Of a DNA stretch of 64,000 nucleotides, positions 56,266-64,000 are shown piece by piece. The position numbers and the translations under genes were made by a program. The stretch is from Pseudanabaena sp. FACHB-2040. GTDB lineage: Bacteria > Cyanobacteriota > Cyanobacteriia > Phormidesmidales > Phormidesmidaceae. Below the pieces are notes generated by a model. That model had not been told where the DNA came from. It did no database searches and saw only the letters and a list, made by a program, of their open reading frames with translations. Each line of letters opens with the position of its first letter. Within the stretch, counting starts at the first letter, position 1. The stretch covers positions 682,001 to 746,000 of the forward strand of contig NZ_JACJQO010000005.1 in the NCBI RefSeq assembly GCF_014696715.1. The letters are read 5' to 3'.

Positions 56266-57057
56266 TCAGCTCTCAGAGGCCCCGGAGGCCTCCTCCTTGG
56301 GCACCGCTTCTCTCAACGCTTTGCGGGCAATGCGAGTGATGTAGATCGTAATTGCTAGCGTGGCCAGCAGACCGATTATCCGCAGCGCCCACTGCGCGGT
56401 AGCAGCCTGGGGGTCAGGCTCTCCTCCAGCCCCCAGCATTGCCAGATTGCCCAACAGCGACCCCAGATAGACATAGAGCACGGTGCCGGGAACAATCCCA
56501 ACAGTGCCCAGCACGTAGTCTTTAAGCGGTACCTGAGTTAGGCCCAGAGCATAGTTGAGCAGGTTAAAGGGAAAGGCCGGAGACAGCCGAATGAGAAAAA
56601 TGATTTTGCGCCCCTCTCGCCCAATCGCATCGTCAATGGCCTGAAACTTAGGGCTGTGAGCAATGCGGCCAGCGACCCAGTCCCGCGCCAGGTAGCGCCC
56701 CACCAAAAAAGCTGCTGTCGCCCCCAGCATTGCGCCAATAAAGACCAATACCGTTCCCTGAACAACGCCAAAAACTACGCCTGCACCCAAAGTGACTATC
56801 GAAGCCGGGACAAAAGCCACAGTTATCACCAGGTAGAGCAGAATAAAGGCCACAGGTGCGATCGCACCCAGCCCATTGATCCAGGTCAAGGTCTCCACCA
56901 GGCGCGATTGGAGCAGATCAAGTAAAGAGTGGCCCGCTGCTGCTGCCCCTTCCTGAGCCAAAGCCGGAGCCAGCGGCAGCATCAGAAACCCCGCCCCCGT
57001 CCACAGCACCAGCCGCAGCAAAACCCCGTACAGGCCACATCGCCCAGCGTTTCTCAT
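56266..57057 (-). CDS. TVP38/TMEM64 family membrane protein (VTT domain)
   Basis: The protein has 263 residues from ATG 57057; an in-frame ATG at 57177 would add 40 polar residues. It has several membrane segments with the VTT/SNARE-associated pattern: PASIVTLGAGVVFGVVQGTVLVFIGAMLGATAAFLVGRYLARD near residues 85-127 and RLSPAFPFNLLNYALGLTQVPLKDYVLG near 155. DedA/TVP38 proteins may move lipids or act in envelope stress; the role is not known for this one. I chose the inner ATG because MRNAGRCGLYG leads directly into the first helix. It is 148 bp from the MscS gene. Confidence 0.85.
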   Translation of the reverse strand: MRNAGRCGLYGVLLRLVLWTGAGFLMLPLAPALAQEGAAAAGHSLLDLLQSRLVETLTWINGLGAIAPVAFILLYLVITVAFVPASIVTLGAGVVFGVVQGTVLVFIGAMLGATAAFLVGRYLARDWVAGRIAHSPKFQAIDDAIGREGRKIIFLIRLSPAFPFNLLNYALGLTQVPLKDYVLGTVGIVPGTVLYVYLGSLLGNLAMLGAGGEPDPQAATAQWALRIIGLLATLAITIYITRIARKALREAVPKEEASGASES

Positions 57058-57286
57058 TATCTTCAACGAAGCCTCTAGAACGGCAGAACGTTTGCCTTGC
57101 CTATATTGAAGCTCGCCCGCCTGAATTTCTCCTGAGAAAGTAGAAAGCAGGCAGAGAGCCTGTGAGACACTTTGCAAGTCGAGTTTATCCTGGGGGCAGG
57201 CAGCACACTCACCATGGCTCTGTCCCTGACCAGTCTGCTAGAGAGTTTTCGGCCTCCTCCCCTAAAAAATCGCTTCAGGAGCCCCT

Positions 57287-57961
57287 ATGAACAGCCGTAT
57301 TCTACTGATTGAGGATGAGATCAAGCTGGCCAAGTTCGTCGAGCTGGAGCTGAGCTATGAGGGCTATGAAGTCAAGGTAGCCAACGACGGGCTATCTGGT
57401 CTAATGGCGGCCCGTAACCAGCTGCCCCATCTGATCATCCTCGACTGGATGATGCCGGGGCTAAGCGGCGTAGAAGTGTGTCGGCGGCTGCGGCAAACCG
57501 GTATGCAGGTGCCGATCATTTTGCTGACAGCCAAAGATGAGGTGAGCGATCGGGTTGAAGGGCTAGATGCTGGGGCCGATGACTATGTGGTTAAACCCTT
57601 CAGCATTGAGGAACTGCTGGCTCGCGTGCGGGCTCACCTGCGCCGTACCGATCCGCCCGAAGCTGAACTGCTGGTGTTTGGCGATCTAAGCCTCGATCGC
57701 AAGTCTCGCGACGTAGCTCGGGGTCAGCGCCGCTTAGAGCTAACTGCAAAGGAATACGACCTGCTGGAGTTTTTGCTGACAAATGCTCGCCAGGTGCTGA
57801 CTCGCGATCGCATCTTAGAAGAGGTCTGGGGCTATGACTTTATGGGCGACTCTAACATCATTGAGGTTTACATCCGCTACCTGCGCCTGAAGCTAGAAGC
57901 CGAGGGCGAAAAGCGCCTGATTTACACCATCCGAGGAGTTGGCTACGTGCTGCGCGAGTAG
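57287..57961 (+). CDS. OmpR/PhoB-family response regulator
   Basis: The 224-residue protein has a receiver domain (about 1-120) with RILLIEDEIKLAKF, the phospho-acceptor Asp in LIILDWMMPGLSG near residue 53 and the switch Lys in DYVVKPFSIEELLARV near 104. A winged-helix domain (about 130-224) has ELTAKEYDLLEFLL, VLTRDRILEEVWGYDF and YIRYLRLKLE, ending in RGVGYVLRE. AGGAG lies 5 nt before the ATG. No sensor gene is next to it; the kinase at 47.1 kb could be its partner (inference). Convergent with the phycobiliprotein-like gene. Confidence 0.93.
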   Translation: MNSRILLIEDEIKLAKFVELELSYEGYEVKVANDGLSGLMAARNQLPHLIILDWMMPGLSGVEVCRRLRQTGMQVPIILLTAKDEVSDRVEGLDAGADDYVVKPFSIEELLARVRAHLRRTDPPEAELLVFGDLSLDRKSRDVARGQRRLELTAKEYDLLEFLLTNARQVLTRDRILEEVWGYDFMGDSNIIEVYIRYLRLKLEAEGEKRLIYTIRGVGYVLRE

Positions 57962-57977
57962 CGGCGGGCTAACTGGT

Positions 57978-58442
57978 CTACAAACCGGTTGCTAAAGCTG
58001 CGATTAGGCGCTCTAAGTGGGGAGCCACTAGCTGAGCACTTTCCGGGGGAAACGCCAGCACGATCTCGCCTTTGAGCAGCCGGTAGGCCTCAACAGCAGA
58101 CTCTTCTTTGTGCAGCGATCGCGTAATGTTTTGCAGCCACAGCACATACTCCTCTACAAAGCCGGAGGCGTCATCTAGCAGCACGGCTCTGGCAATGCAC
58201 TCTAGGGTATAGCCCATGTCCCGCTGGCACTTGGGGCCGTGGTCTTGCACCGTCTTGCGGTGGGTTTGAATCAGCTTCCGTAGGGTTTGCAGCACCAGGT
58301 TTTGGCTGTGCTCTCGCAGCAGGCTATAGGTATTGAACCGGACTACAAAAGACTGGACATACCCTGCTAAAGGCTGCAGTTCGGCGTCGCTCAGATAGCG
58401 TCCATCGGCCTGCTGAATCGATTCACGTAACGCAGTGTTCAT
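57978..58442 (-). CDS. Phycobiliprotein-like protein (phycobilisome protein family) with conserved bilin Cys
   Basis: The 154-residue protein has the length and helical pattern of an allophycocyanin-type subunit: ADGRYLSDAELQPLAGYVQSF near residue 12, GPKCQRDMGYTLECIARAVLL near 69-89, and the late FPPESAQLVAPHLERLIAAL near 131. Cys72, Arg74, Asp75, Tyr78 and Leu80 match the C-x-R-D-x-x-Y-x-L pattern around the bilin-binding cysteine of phycobiliproteins. It lacks the usual partner genes (apcAB or cpc). Members of this divergent branch may bind bilin or act in photosystem regulation; the role is not known to me. A c-type cytochrome gene ends 215 bp upstream on the same strand. Confidence 0.78.
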   Translation of the reverse strand: MNTALRESIQQADGRYLSDAELQPLAGYVQSFVVRFNTYSLLREHSQNLVLQTLRKLIQTHRKTVQDHGPKCQRDMGYTLECIARAVLLDDASGFVEEYVLWLQNITRSLHKEESAVEAYRLLKGEIVLAFPPESAQLVAPHLERLIAALATGL

Positions 58443-58657
58443 TTAGCTTAACCAGTTGTAATAATCACTCGGGCATTGGCCCAAGAGTTCCCACGGCAGA
58501 GCTGCGATTTACCATGCACGGAGAATCTTTAAGGGGATTTGCCTCTTGGCAGGAGCAGCCGCGGCGGATTTGGCCCAGTCTGATGGTGGGGCCAGCTCAA
58601 TTTGGCGCAATCAGCTCCAAACAGTCAGTTCCAAGCAATCCATCCAACGCAATTGAT

Positions 58658-59035
58658 TCAAGGAGACGCCTGCCAATCTACTGCTGCCTGCTCTAAGACG
58701 TAGCGGGACAGAGCAGCAATCTCATCTTCCGATAGGCGATCGGCAAAGGCAGGCATGATGCCCTTACCCCGAGTGATTAAAGTTGCGATCGCAGCCTCCG
58801 AGTCTACCCCATTACGCTTTAAGGCCTTTTGTTTCAAGGTTTTTCCCCGACGGACAATATTGCCGCCATTGAGGTGACAGCCTGCACAGTGCAGTTCAAA
58901 AAGCTGGGCGGTCTCTGCTGAGGTGGAGCTAGTTAAAGCTGCCGCCGGGTTAGCCCAAAGCAGCGTCAGAAGAATCAAAAGAACTCCTATCAAACGCCTG
59001 AGCGCAGCTGCCGAGAAGCGGTTAAAAGCTGACAT
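58658..59035 (-). CDS. c-type cytochrome, cytochrome c6-like
   Basis: The protein has 125 residues from ATG 59035; an ATG at 59080 is in frame. The signal peptide (about 1-33, ANPAAALT) is followed by a heme site LFELHCAGCHLNGGNIVRRGKTL near residues 45-66 (CxxCH) and the methionine ligand in GKGIMPAFADRLSEDEIAALSRYVL near 92. The GGNIVRRGKTLK stretch is typical of the c6-like family. It should carry electrons in the thylakoid lumen or periplasm. I chose the inner ATG because it starts the signal peptide. The phycobiliprotein-like gene follows on the same strand. Confidence 0.88.
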   Translation of the reverse strand: MSAFNRFSAAALRRLIGVLLILLTLLWANPAAALTSSTSAETAQLFELHCAGCHLNGGNIVRRGKTLKQKALKRNGVDSEAAIATLITRGKGIMPAFADRLSEDEIAALSRYVLEQAAVDWQASP

Positions 59036-59150
59036 GAATATTGCGCGCCTCTGAAAGACGAGAGCTAGGTGAATTAACAAAAATCACCAGGAGCGGCCTC
59101 GCAAGGCTCAGCTACAGGCGTCTCGACTAGCATAGCGAAGGACGCCGGTC

Positions 59151-62036
59151 TTAGCTTAGGGTAGACAGTTCCTCCTCCCCCAGAGAAGCCGTCAAGTAGG
59201 CTGTCATCTCCTCAGCGGGCAGAGGATAGCTGAACAAAAAGCCCTGCATTTCAACACAGCCCATCGACCGCAAACAGATGAGCTGGTCTTGAGTTTCCAC
59301 CCCTTCTGCCACAACATTTAGGTGCAGCCCTCGCGTCATGGCGATAATCGCTGACACCATCGCTCGGTCCTGGGCATTTTCAGCCACATCCCAGACAAAG
59401 GCCCGATCGATTTTTAAGCCATGCAGCGGAAACTTCTTCAAGTAGCTGAGGGAAGAATAGCCGGTACCAAAGTCATCCATTGAGATCCGCACTCCTAGCT
59501 GTTGCAGCGCCTGCAGGGTTTCAATGGTGCTCTCTACATCTCGCATGGCCGCTGTCTCAGTAATTTCTAGCTCCAGGTTTTGCGGCTGGAGATCGCTCTC
59601 TCGCAGAATAGTCTTGACAGTTGCCACCAGGCTCGGGTGCTGAAGCTGGCGGGCCGAGAGGTTGACAGCTATCCGCAAATCGAGCAGCCCTGCCTGCTGC
59701 CAGCGGCGGCTTTGGTGGCAGGCCTGCCGCAGCACCCACTCTCCAATGGCAACAATCAGCCCGGTTTCCTCGGCCAGCGGGATAAAGGTCTGGGGCGAAA
59801 TCAGCCCCAATTCCCCGTGCTGCCAGCGCAGTAGGGCCTCTACCTGAATTACCCGACCAGTGTCTACATTGATCTGGGGCTGGTAGTGAATGACAAATTC
59901 CTGTCGCTCTAAAGCGTGGTGTAGGCTGTTTTCCAGAGTGAGCCGCTGATTGGCTTGGGAGTTGAGCGTGGTGGTGTAGAACTGGTAGTTATTGCGGCCC
60001 TGCTCCTTAGCCCGGTACATAGCAGCATCGGCATTTTGCAGCAGCGTCGTCAGATCTTTGCCATCTTGGGGGAATAGGGCAATGCCTATGCTGCTGCTAA
60101 TGTGCAGTTCATGGCTGTCGAACTGAAAAACCGGCCTTAGAGCACTGGAGATACGCTGAGCGATTTGGGCGGCATTATCGGGGGACTGCAGGTTGGGCAA
60201 AATCAGGGTAAATTCGTCGCCGCCCCAGCGAGCAATGATGTCTTCTGTCCGCAGCTGCTGCACCAGTCGCTGGGTAACTTGCTGCAGCAGCTGATCGCCC
60301 ACCGCATGCCCCAAGGTGTCGTTGATAATCTTAAAGCGGTCTAGATCTAAAAAAACTACCCCCAGAATCTGCTCCAGCTGGCAGGCATGGTCAATAGCTA
60401 GGGGCAGCTGCCGATTAAACAGCGTGCGGTTGGGCAGGCCAGTGAGCGCATCGTGAAAAGCCTGGTAGCGCATCTGCTCTTCGGTGCACTGGCGCTTGAT
60501 GGCTCCGCCCAGGCTAGCTGCGATCGCAACTAAGGTGGATTCCTCATTACCCGACCACTGCCGCTCTAAGTGGCAGGCATCAAACCCGATATAGCCCCAA
60601 AGCAGACCGTCCATAAAAATGGGCACCATGAGGATCGACAAAATGTCATCCTGGCTCAGAAGTTCCTGTTCTGAGGCTGGGAAATGTCGCACAATACCCT
60701 GAACCGATTGCCCCTGAGCAAAGGCCCGATACCACCGCTCTAGGCCGTAGTCTGCGTAGGGCAGGTTTTGCCAGTGAGCCTGAGAAATGCTGGCGGCAAT
60801 ACCGCTTTGGGTCCATTCATGGCGCAGGCTCATAGCCAGCAGCCCGGTGACCGGATGGGCGTGGTTCTCGCAGATGTAGACCCGATCAACATCGGCGGCT
60901 AGGCCCAGAGTCGCCAGCACTTGAGGGATAGCCGCCTCAAGCTGGCCAACAGTGAGCAGGTGGCGACTGGCCTCAGCTACCCCCCGCAGCAGGCGATCGC
61001 GCCGCCAGCCCTCAACCTCTCCCTGCTTGCGTTGGGTAATGTCTTCTACCGTGCCCTCGTAACCTGTGAGCCAACCGCGATCATCAAAAATTGCCCGAGC
61101 CGACTCGGAGATCCAAATAATGCTGCCGTCTTGGCGGTAGACCTCCGACTCAAACCCCAGCACAGCTCCCTCTAGCGCCATTTGCCGCATAAAGTCTTGG
61201 CGGCGGCTCGGATCAACATACAGCTGTTGACCAATATCGGTTAGGTTGGCCATGAGATCGGCTGGCGAGGCATAGCCATAGAGCTTTGCCAGCATGGGGT
61301 TGGCCGTTAGATAACGCCCTTCAGGGGTGCTCTGAAACATGCCCTCCACTGCATTTTCAAAAATGCTGCGGTACTTTTCCTCAGCCTGCTTGAGAGCCGT
61401 TTCAGCCTGCTGACGTTCTATTGCCAGGGCAATCGCAGCAGTTGCAACTCGCAGGAGCGCCAGCTCAGACGATTCCCAACGGCGGGCCGCCAGACAGTTG
61501 CTAAAGCCAATCAGCCCAACAAACAGGCCCTTGACCAAGATAGGCAGCAGCAGCAGCGACTGGGTATTGATAGGAGGCATGCAGAGTAACTGGCGCTGCT
61601 CGCTGGTGAACTGATCCCAAGTCAAATTGACCAGTCCTGTTTGCTCGATTGACTCCAGCCAGTCTGGAAACACCGCATTAACCGGGATGTTTTGAAAGAT
61701 CGGCTCCTGTAGGGTTGGCGCAATGCCTTTGGCAGTCCACTCGGCCAGTTGTCGGGCCTTAAACTGATCTGATCCTGGCTGCGACGCAACCACCTTCATT
61801 TCGTAGTAGTAGACCCGGCTGGCACCCGAAACGCGGCCCAGCAGCTCCAAAATTGGGTCGATCCAGTCCTGAACCCTAGGGCTGCTGATCGAGAGGAGCT
61901 GGGCCTGAATATCCACGAGGGTTGTCAAATATTGCTCTCGTTGAGCCGGAGTCGATTCTCCTAGGGGAGTGGGCAACTCAGCCGGAACAATCGTCTGAGG
62001 AGAAAGGGCCGAAGACTCAGCATGGGTCATAGTCAA
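59151..62036 (-). CDS. GAF-PAS-GAF-GGDEF-EAL protein (c-di-GMP turnover)
   Basis: The 961-residue soluble protein has, in order, a GAF domain (about 50-210), a PAS/PAC domain (about 220-335; EKYRSIFENAVEGMFQSTPEG), a second GAF (about 350-515), a GGDEF domain (about 525-690) and an EAL domain (about 705-950). GGDEF is intact (ARWGGDEFTLILP near 604), with the inhibitory RxxD site (RTED) five residues before it. EAL is intact (EALLRW near 725), as are DDFGTGYSS and KIDRAFV. It could both make and break c-di-GMP, with the two GAF and PAS inputs deciding. The GAF domains lack an obvious bilin cysteine motif. It is the only such protein in the window. Confidence 0.93.
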   Translation of the reverse strand: MTMTHAESSALSPQTIVPAELPTPLGESTPAQREQYLTTLVDIQAQLLSISSPRVQDWIDPILELLGRVSGASRVYYYEMKVVASQPGSDQFKARQLAEWTAKGIAPTLQEPIFQNIPVNAVFPDWLESIEQTGLVNLTWDQFTSEQRQLLCMPPINTQSLLLLPILVKGLFVGLIGFSNCLAARRWESSELALLRVATAAIALAIERQQAETALKQAEEKYRSIFENAVEGMFQSTPEGRYLTANPMLAKLYGYASPADLMANLTDIGQQLYVDPSRRQDFMRQMALEGAVLGFESEVYRQDGSIIWISESARAIFDDRGWLTGYEGTVEDITQRKQGEVEGWRRDRLLRGVAEASRHLLTVGQLEAAIPQVLATLGLAADVDRVYICENHAHPVTGLLAMSLRHEWTQSGIAASISQAHWQNLPYADYGLERWYRAFAQGQSVQGIVRHFPASEQELLSQDDILSILMVPIFMDGLLWGYIGFDACHLERQWSGNEESTLVAIAASLGGAIKRQCTEEQMRYQAFHDALTGLPNRTLFNRQLPLAIDHACQLEQILGVVFLDLDRFKIINDTLGHAVGDQLLQQVTQRLVQQLRTEDIIARWGGDEFTLILPNLQSPDNAAQIAQRISSALRPVFQFDSHELHISSSIGIALFPQDGKDLTTLLQNADAAMYRAKEQGRNNYQFYTTTLNSQANQRLTLENSLHHALERQEFVIHYQPQINVDTGRVIQVEALLRWQHGELGLISPQTFIPLAEETGLIVAIGEWVLRQACHQSRRWQQAGLLDLRIAVNLSARQLQHPSLVATVKTILRESDLQPQNLELEITETAAMRDVESTIETLQALQQLGVRISMDDFGTGYSSLSYLKKFPLHGLKIDRAFVWDVAENAQDRAMVSAIIAMTRGLHLNVVAEGVETQDQLICLRSMGCVEMQGFLFSYPLPAEEMTAYLTASLGEEELSTLS

Positions 62037-62187
62037 TGAGACGATTCAACAACCAACGGTGACGAAGTCAGGCCTATTAAGCCTAGGGTGAACTTCCTTA
62101 ACGTTTGTATTCCCCTCCAGGCGATTAATCTATGCAGTGGGCTGAGCGACTTACTGAGTCCCCTGACAAACTGCGCCCATCGTTAGC

Positions 62188-64000
62188 TCATTGGGCGGTA
62201 GCAGCAGCAGAGATAGTCTTCATTAGCAAAGCCGCTGCCTTATCAGAGCCTAGGGACAACGCCTCTAGGCAGGGAAAGACTGAGAGCTGAGTCCATTGGC
62301 AGGCAGCCTGGGTTAAAGCTGGGGTTAGAGTGACTAGAGGGCGGTTTCTCAAGCTAGGCAGTTGGGCCAAACGGGTCAAATAGAGATCGGCATCTGTGAT
62401 TGAAGGATCGAGCAGCACCACATGAGGCTTCCAAACCCGACAAAGGACTTCCGCCTGAACTAGATCGTCCACCTCCAGCACCCGGCAGGGGAAGTCATGG
62501 AGCCAGCCGCTCAGAGACCAAGGGGGATGGGTTGTGGGTTTGGCAGAGGGCATTTCACTCAGGTGTAGGATCGTGAGCCTAGGCGGTGTCGTCCAGACCG
62601 GGGAGGCTGGAGCGGAAGACAACAGGGCCTGCAGGTACGGCAGCAGCTGATCTGGCAGATGCTGCAGGCTGAGGTGGCGGCGGCTGGTCACCCCAGATCC
62701 GGCTGAAGCGGCCATCGAGCTTAGAAACACGGGAGGACCGTGGCCCAACGGCGGCACCTTCTCCCAATCTTGCGCCGGGAACGATTCTGAATGAATTAGA
62801 ACCAGAGCAGGGGTTAGGCGGCGAGCTTTGTCTAGCAGTTCGGGGTAGGAACGTGCGATCGCAAGTCGATAGGGGGTTTCTTGCAGCAGGTCAGCAACCG
62901 TTTCAATGATATTGACCTCGGTGCAGACCAGCAGCAGCAGCTCAGTAGTCGGAGTTGTCTGTTGGGATATTGGAGATACTGGCTGCAGTTCCTCTGAGGC
63001 CTGGGAGCTGGGCTGCTCCTGCTCACCAGGGGGCAGCAGCAGGGTAAAGCGACTGTCTTGGTTAGGAGAAGATATAAAAGTGATATCGCCCCCGTGGAGG
63101 CGCACCAAATGCCAGGTCAAAATCAGGCTCAGCTCGGTACGTCCGGCAGGGGGTGAACTGTCCTCGGCAGGTTCATAGCGATCTCGAAATAGCTGCCCCT
63201 GCAGAGCCGGTGGTAGGCCCTCTCCCCTGCCCCAAACGGTCAGAGCTACCCAGTTACCCCAACTTTCTACCTGCAGGCCCCAGTCTGTTTGATCGTCGAT
63301 ATGGCTCAGCGTGTAGTTGGCTAGGTGCTGCAGCATCTGCCGCAGCCGCAATGGGTCTGCCACGATGATCGCCAGGCCAGGTTCAACGCTCCAGCTAAAG
63401 TGTTTCTCCCGGTCAATGACAGGGGCTGCCGCTGCGGGTACCGGGGTCTGAATTGAGCGTAGGATTTGGGGACCCAGTTCTTGTAGAGAAATAGCGGTTG
63501 GAAACAGCGTTAGCTGACCACAGTCGAGGCGAAACCAGTCCAGCAGCTGATTAACTGTAGAGACGAGCTGCCGCGTTGTTTGATTTAGCAGCCGAGCGTA
63601 GCGAGTCTGGCGGGGATTGAGGGTGCCTAGGCGGGGGTCTTGCAGCAGCGTAGACAGGCCCAGAAGAGAGGTTAGGGGAGACTTAAGCTCATGGTTGAGT
63701 TCAAGCAGCCAGGTGTCTTTGGGTTTGGGTAAGGGCAGCTCTGGCAAAGGCTGGGGGGAGGGGGAAGGTTGATCAGAGGACTGCGGCTGAAGCGCGGGAC
63801 CCGCACGGGCGGGTAGGGCCAGCACTAGCCAGAGATCGGGCACACCTGGCTCTGTGAGGAGAGTGGTCTGGGTGACGGTTTGCTCCTCAGTGGCCGCTTT
63901 CTGAAGCAGGGTGTCGATCCACTGGGAAACCGGCAGAGTATTGGATGACGGCTCTTTGGAACCGCTACGCAGAGGAACTCGGATCAGCTGCCAGGCCAAG
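62188..64000 (-). CDS. Sensor histidine kinase with C-terminal receiver-like segments (partial)
   Basis: The frame is open to the window edge, so the start is missing or lies just outside; about 604 codons are seen. The HisKA H-box LELNHELKSPLTSLLGLS lies near codon 100. The HATPase domain is weak, with PLRLRQMLQHLANYTLSH for the N box and GRGEGLPPALQGQLF for the G boxes, so activity may be low. Two C-terminal segments resemble receivers (ELLLLVCTEVNIIETVADLLQ near 347 and VLEVDDLVQAEVLCRVWKPHVVLLDPS near 500), but the acceptor Asp is clear only in the second. It stops 151 bp before the GGDEF-EAL start. Confidence 0.7.
   Translation of the reverse strand, partial: LAWQLIRVPLRSGSKEPSSNTLPVSQWIDTLLQKAATEEQTVTQTTLLTEPGVPDLWLVLALPARAGPALQPQSSDQPSPSPQPLPELPLPKPKDTWLLELNHELKSPLTSLLGLSTLLQDPRLGTLNPRQTRYARLLNQTTRQLVSTVNQLLDWFRLDCGQLTLFPTAISLQELGPQILRSIQTPVPAAAAPVIDREKHFSWSVEPGLAIIVADPLRLRQMLQHLANYTLSHIDDQTDWGLQVESWGNWVALTVWGRGEGLPPALQGQLFRDRYEPAEDSSPPAGRTELSLILTWHLVRLHGGDITFISSPNQDSRFTLLLPPGEQEQPSSQASEELQPVSPISQQTTPTTELLLLVCTEVNIIETVADLLQETPYRLAIARSYPELLDKARRLTPALVLIHSESFPAQDWEKVPPLGHGPPVFLSSMAASAGSGVTSRRHLSLQHLPDQLLPYLQALLSSAPASPVWTTPPRLTILHLSEMPSAKPTTHPPWSLSGWLHDFPCRVLEVDDLVQAEVLCRVWKPHVVLLDPSITDADLYLTRLAQLPSLRNRPLVTLTPALTQAACQWTQLSVFPCLEALSLGSDKAAALLMKTISAAATAQ

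Noticed and set aside
58514..58696. 60-codon plus-strand frame before the cytochrome gene end
   Set aside because: No recognised domain and no conserved pattern, and it overlaps the end of the cytochrome gene on the other strand.
1..64000. tRNA, CRISPR array, transposase or defence island
   Set aside because: I scanned the gaps for tRNA T-arm sequence, regular short repeats and transposase or nuclease motifs and found none; this was by eye only.

Overview
The window looks like chromosomal DNA of a filamentous-type cyanobacterium, probably a Leptolyngbya/Nodosilinea-like lineage (the lineage is inference). The HIP1 octamer GCGATCGC, typical of many cyanobacteria, recurs more than 40 times by eye where about one is expected by chance. 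Lineage-typical genes are PetL, a high-light-inducible protein, a phycobiliprotein-like protein, cyanobacterial SigA and LexA with a cyanobacterial LexA box, ARC6/Ftn2, cyanobacterial Hfq, ComFB, plant-type glycerate kinase, and the DUF3038, DUF3288, DUF3352 and DUF4335 families. I saw no tRNA, rRNA, CRISPR array, transposase or phage gene.

Layout. 0-3 kb: end of an exopolysaccharide cluster (glycosyltransferase tail, polyprenyl glycosylphosphotransferase, Wzy/ligase). 3-5.2 kb: tiny petL beside a 28-bp perfect palindrome, then aroB and hisB. 5.2-9.1 kb: a hydrolase/cupin pair and an amidohydrolase. 9.2-10.8 kb: a REC-PP2C phosphatase convergent with a STAS anti-sigma antagonist. 10.9-13.8 kb: glycerate kinase and a DUF3352 protein. 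13.9-16 kb: lexA and sigA, separated by a strong terminator. 16.4-18 kb: two small genes and a long, structured non-coding gap. 18-20.5 kb: endonuclease III-like, hydroxyacid dehydrogenase and SDR genes. 20.6-25.6 kb: minus-strand pdhA, pdhB, secD, secF and a small membrane protein. 26-28.3 kb: ftn2. 28.5-31.7 kb: DUF3038, DUF4335 and OmpA genes. 31.8-34.3 kb: fmt and a MATE transporter. 34.3-35.7 kb: hli and DUF4383 with repeats and very long hairpins. 35.8-40.8 kb: ComFB, M23 peptidase, hfq, dapF, DUF3288 and a PBP4-type carboxypeptidase. 41-44.4 kb: a phosphorylase-kinase-like GH15 protein. 44.4-46.9 kb: a visibly AT-richer block (DHFR-like, membrane protein, methyltransferase). 47-49.5 kb: sensor kinase and DUF389. 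50-52.7 kb: GH57/DUF3536 protein. 52.8-57.1 kb: SPOR-like protein, a nested palindromic element, MscS channel and TVP38 protein. 57.3-59.1 kb: OmpR regulator, phycobiliprotein-like protein and a c6-like cytochrome. 59.1-64 kb: a GAF-PAS-GAF-GGDEF-EAL protein and a kinase cut by the window end.

Most of this is ordinary core genome. The stretches I find least explained are the palindrome at petL, the small open frame and stem-loop before the nth-like gene, the repeat-rich hli/DUF4383 locus, the phycobiliprotein-like gene that keeps its bilin cysteine next to a c-type cytochrome, and the nested palindrome at 54.1 kb. Nothing in the window is clearly a new multi-gene system. Functions come from recognised motifs and family memory, without database searches.
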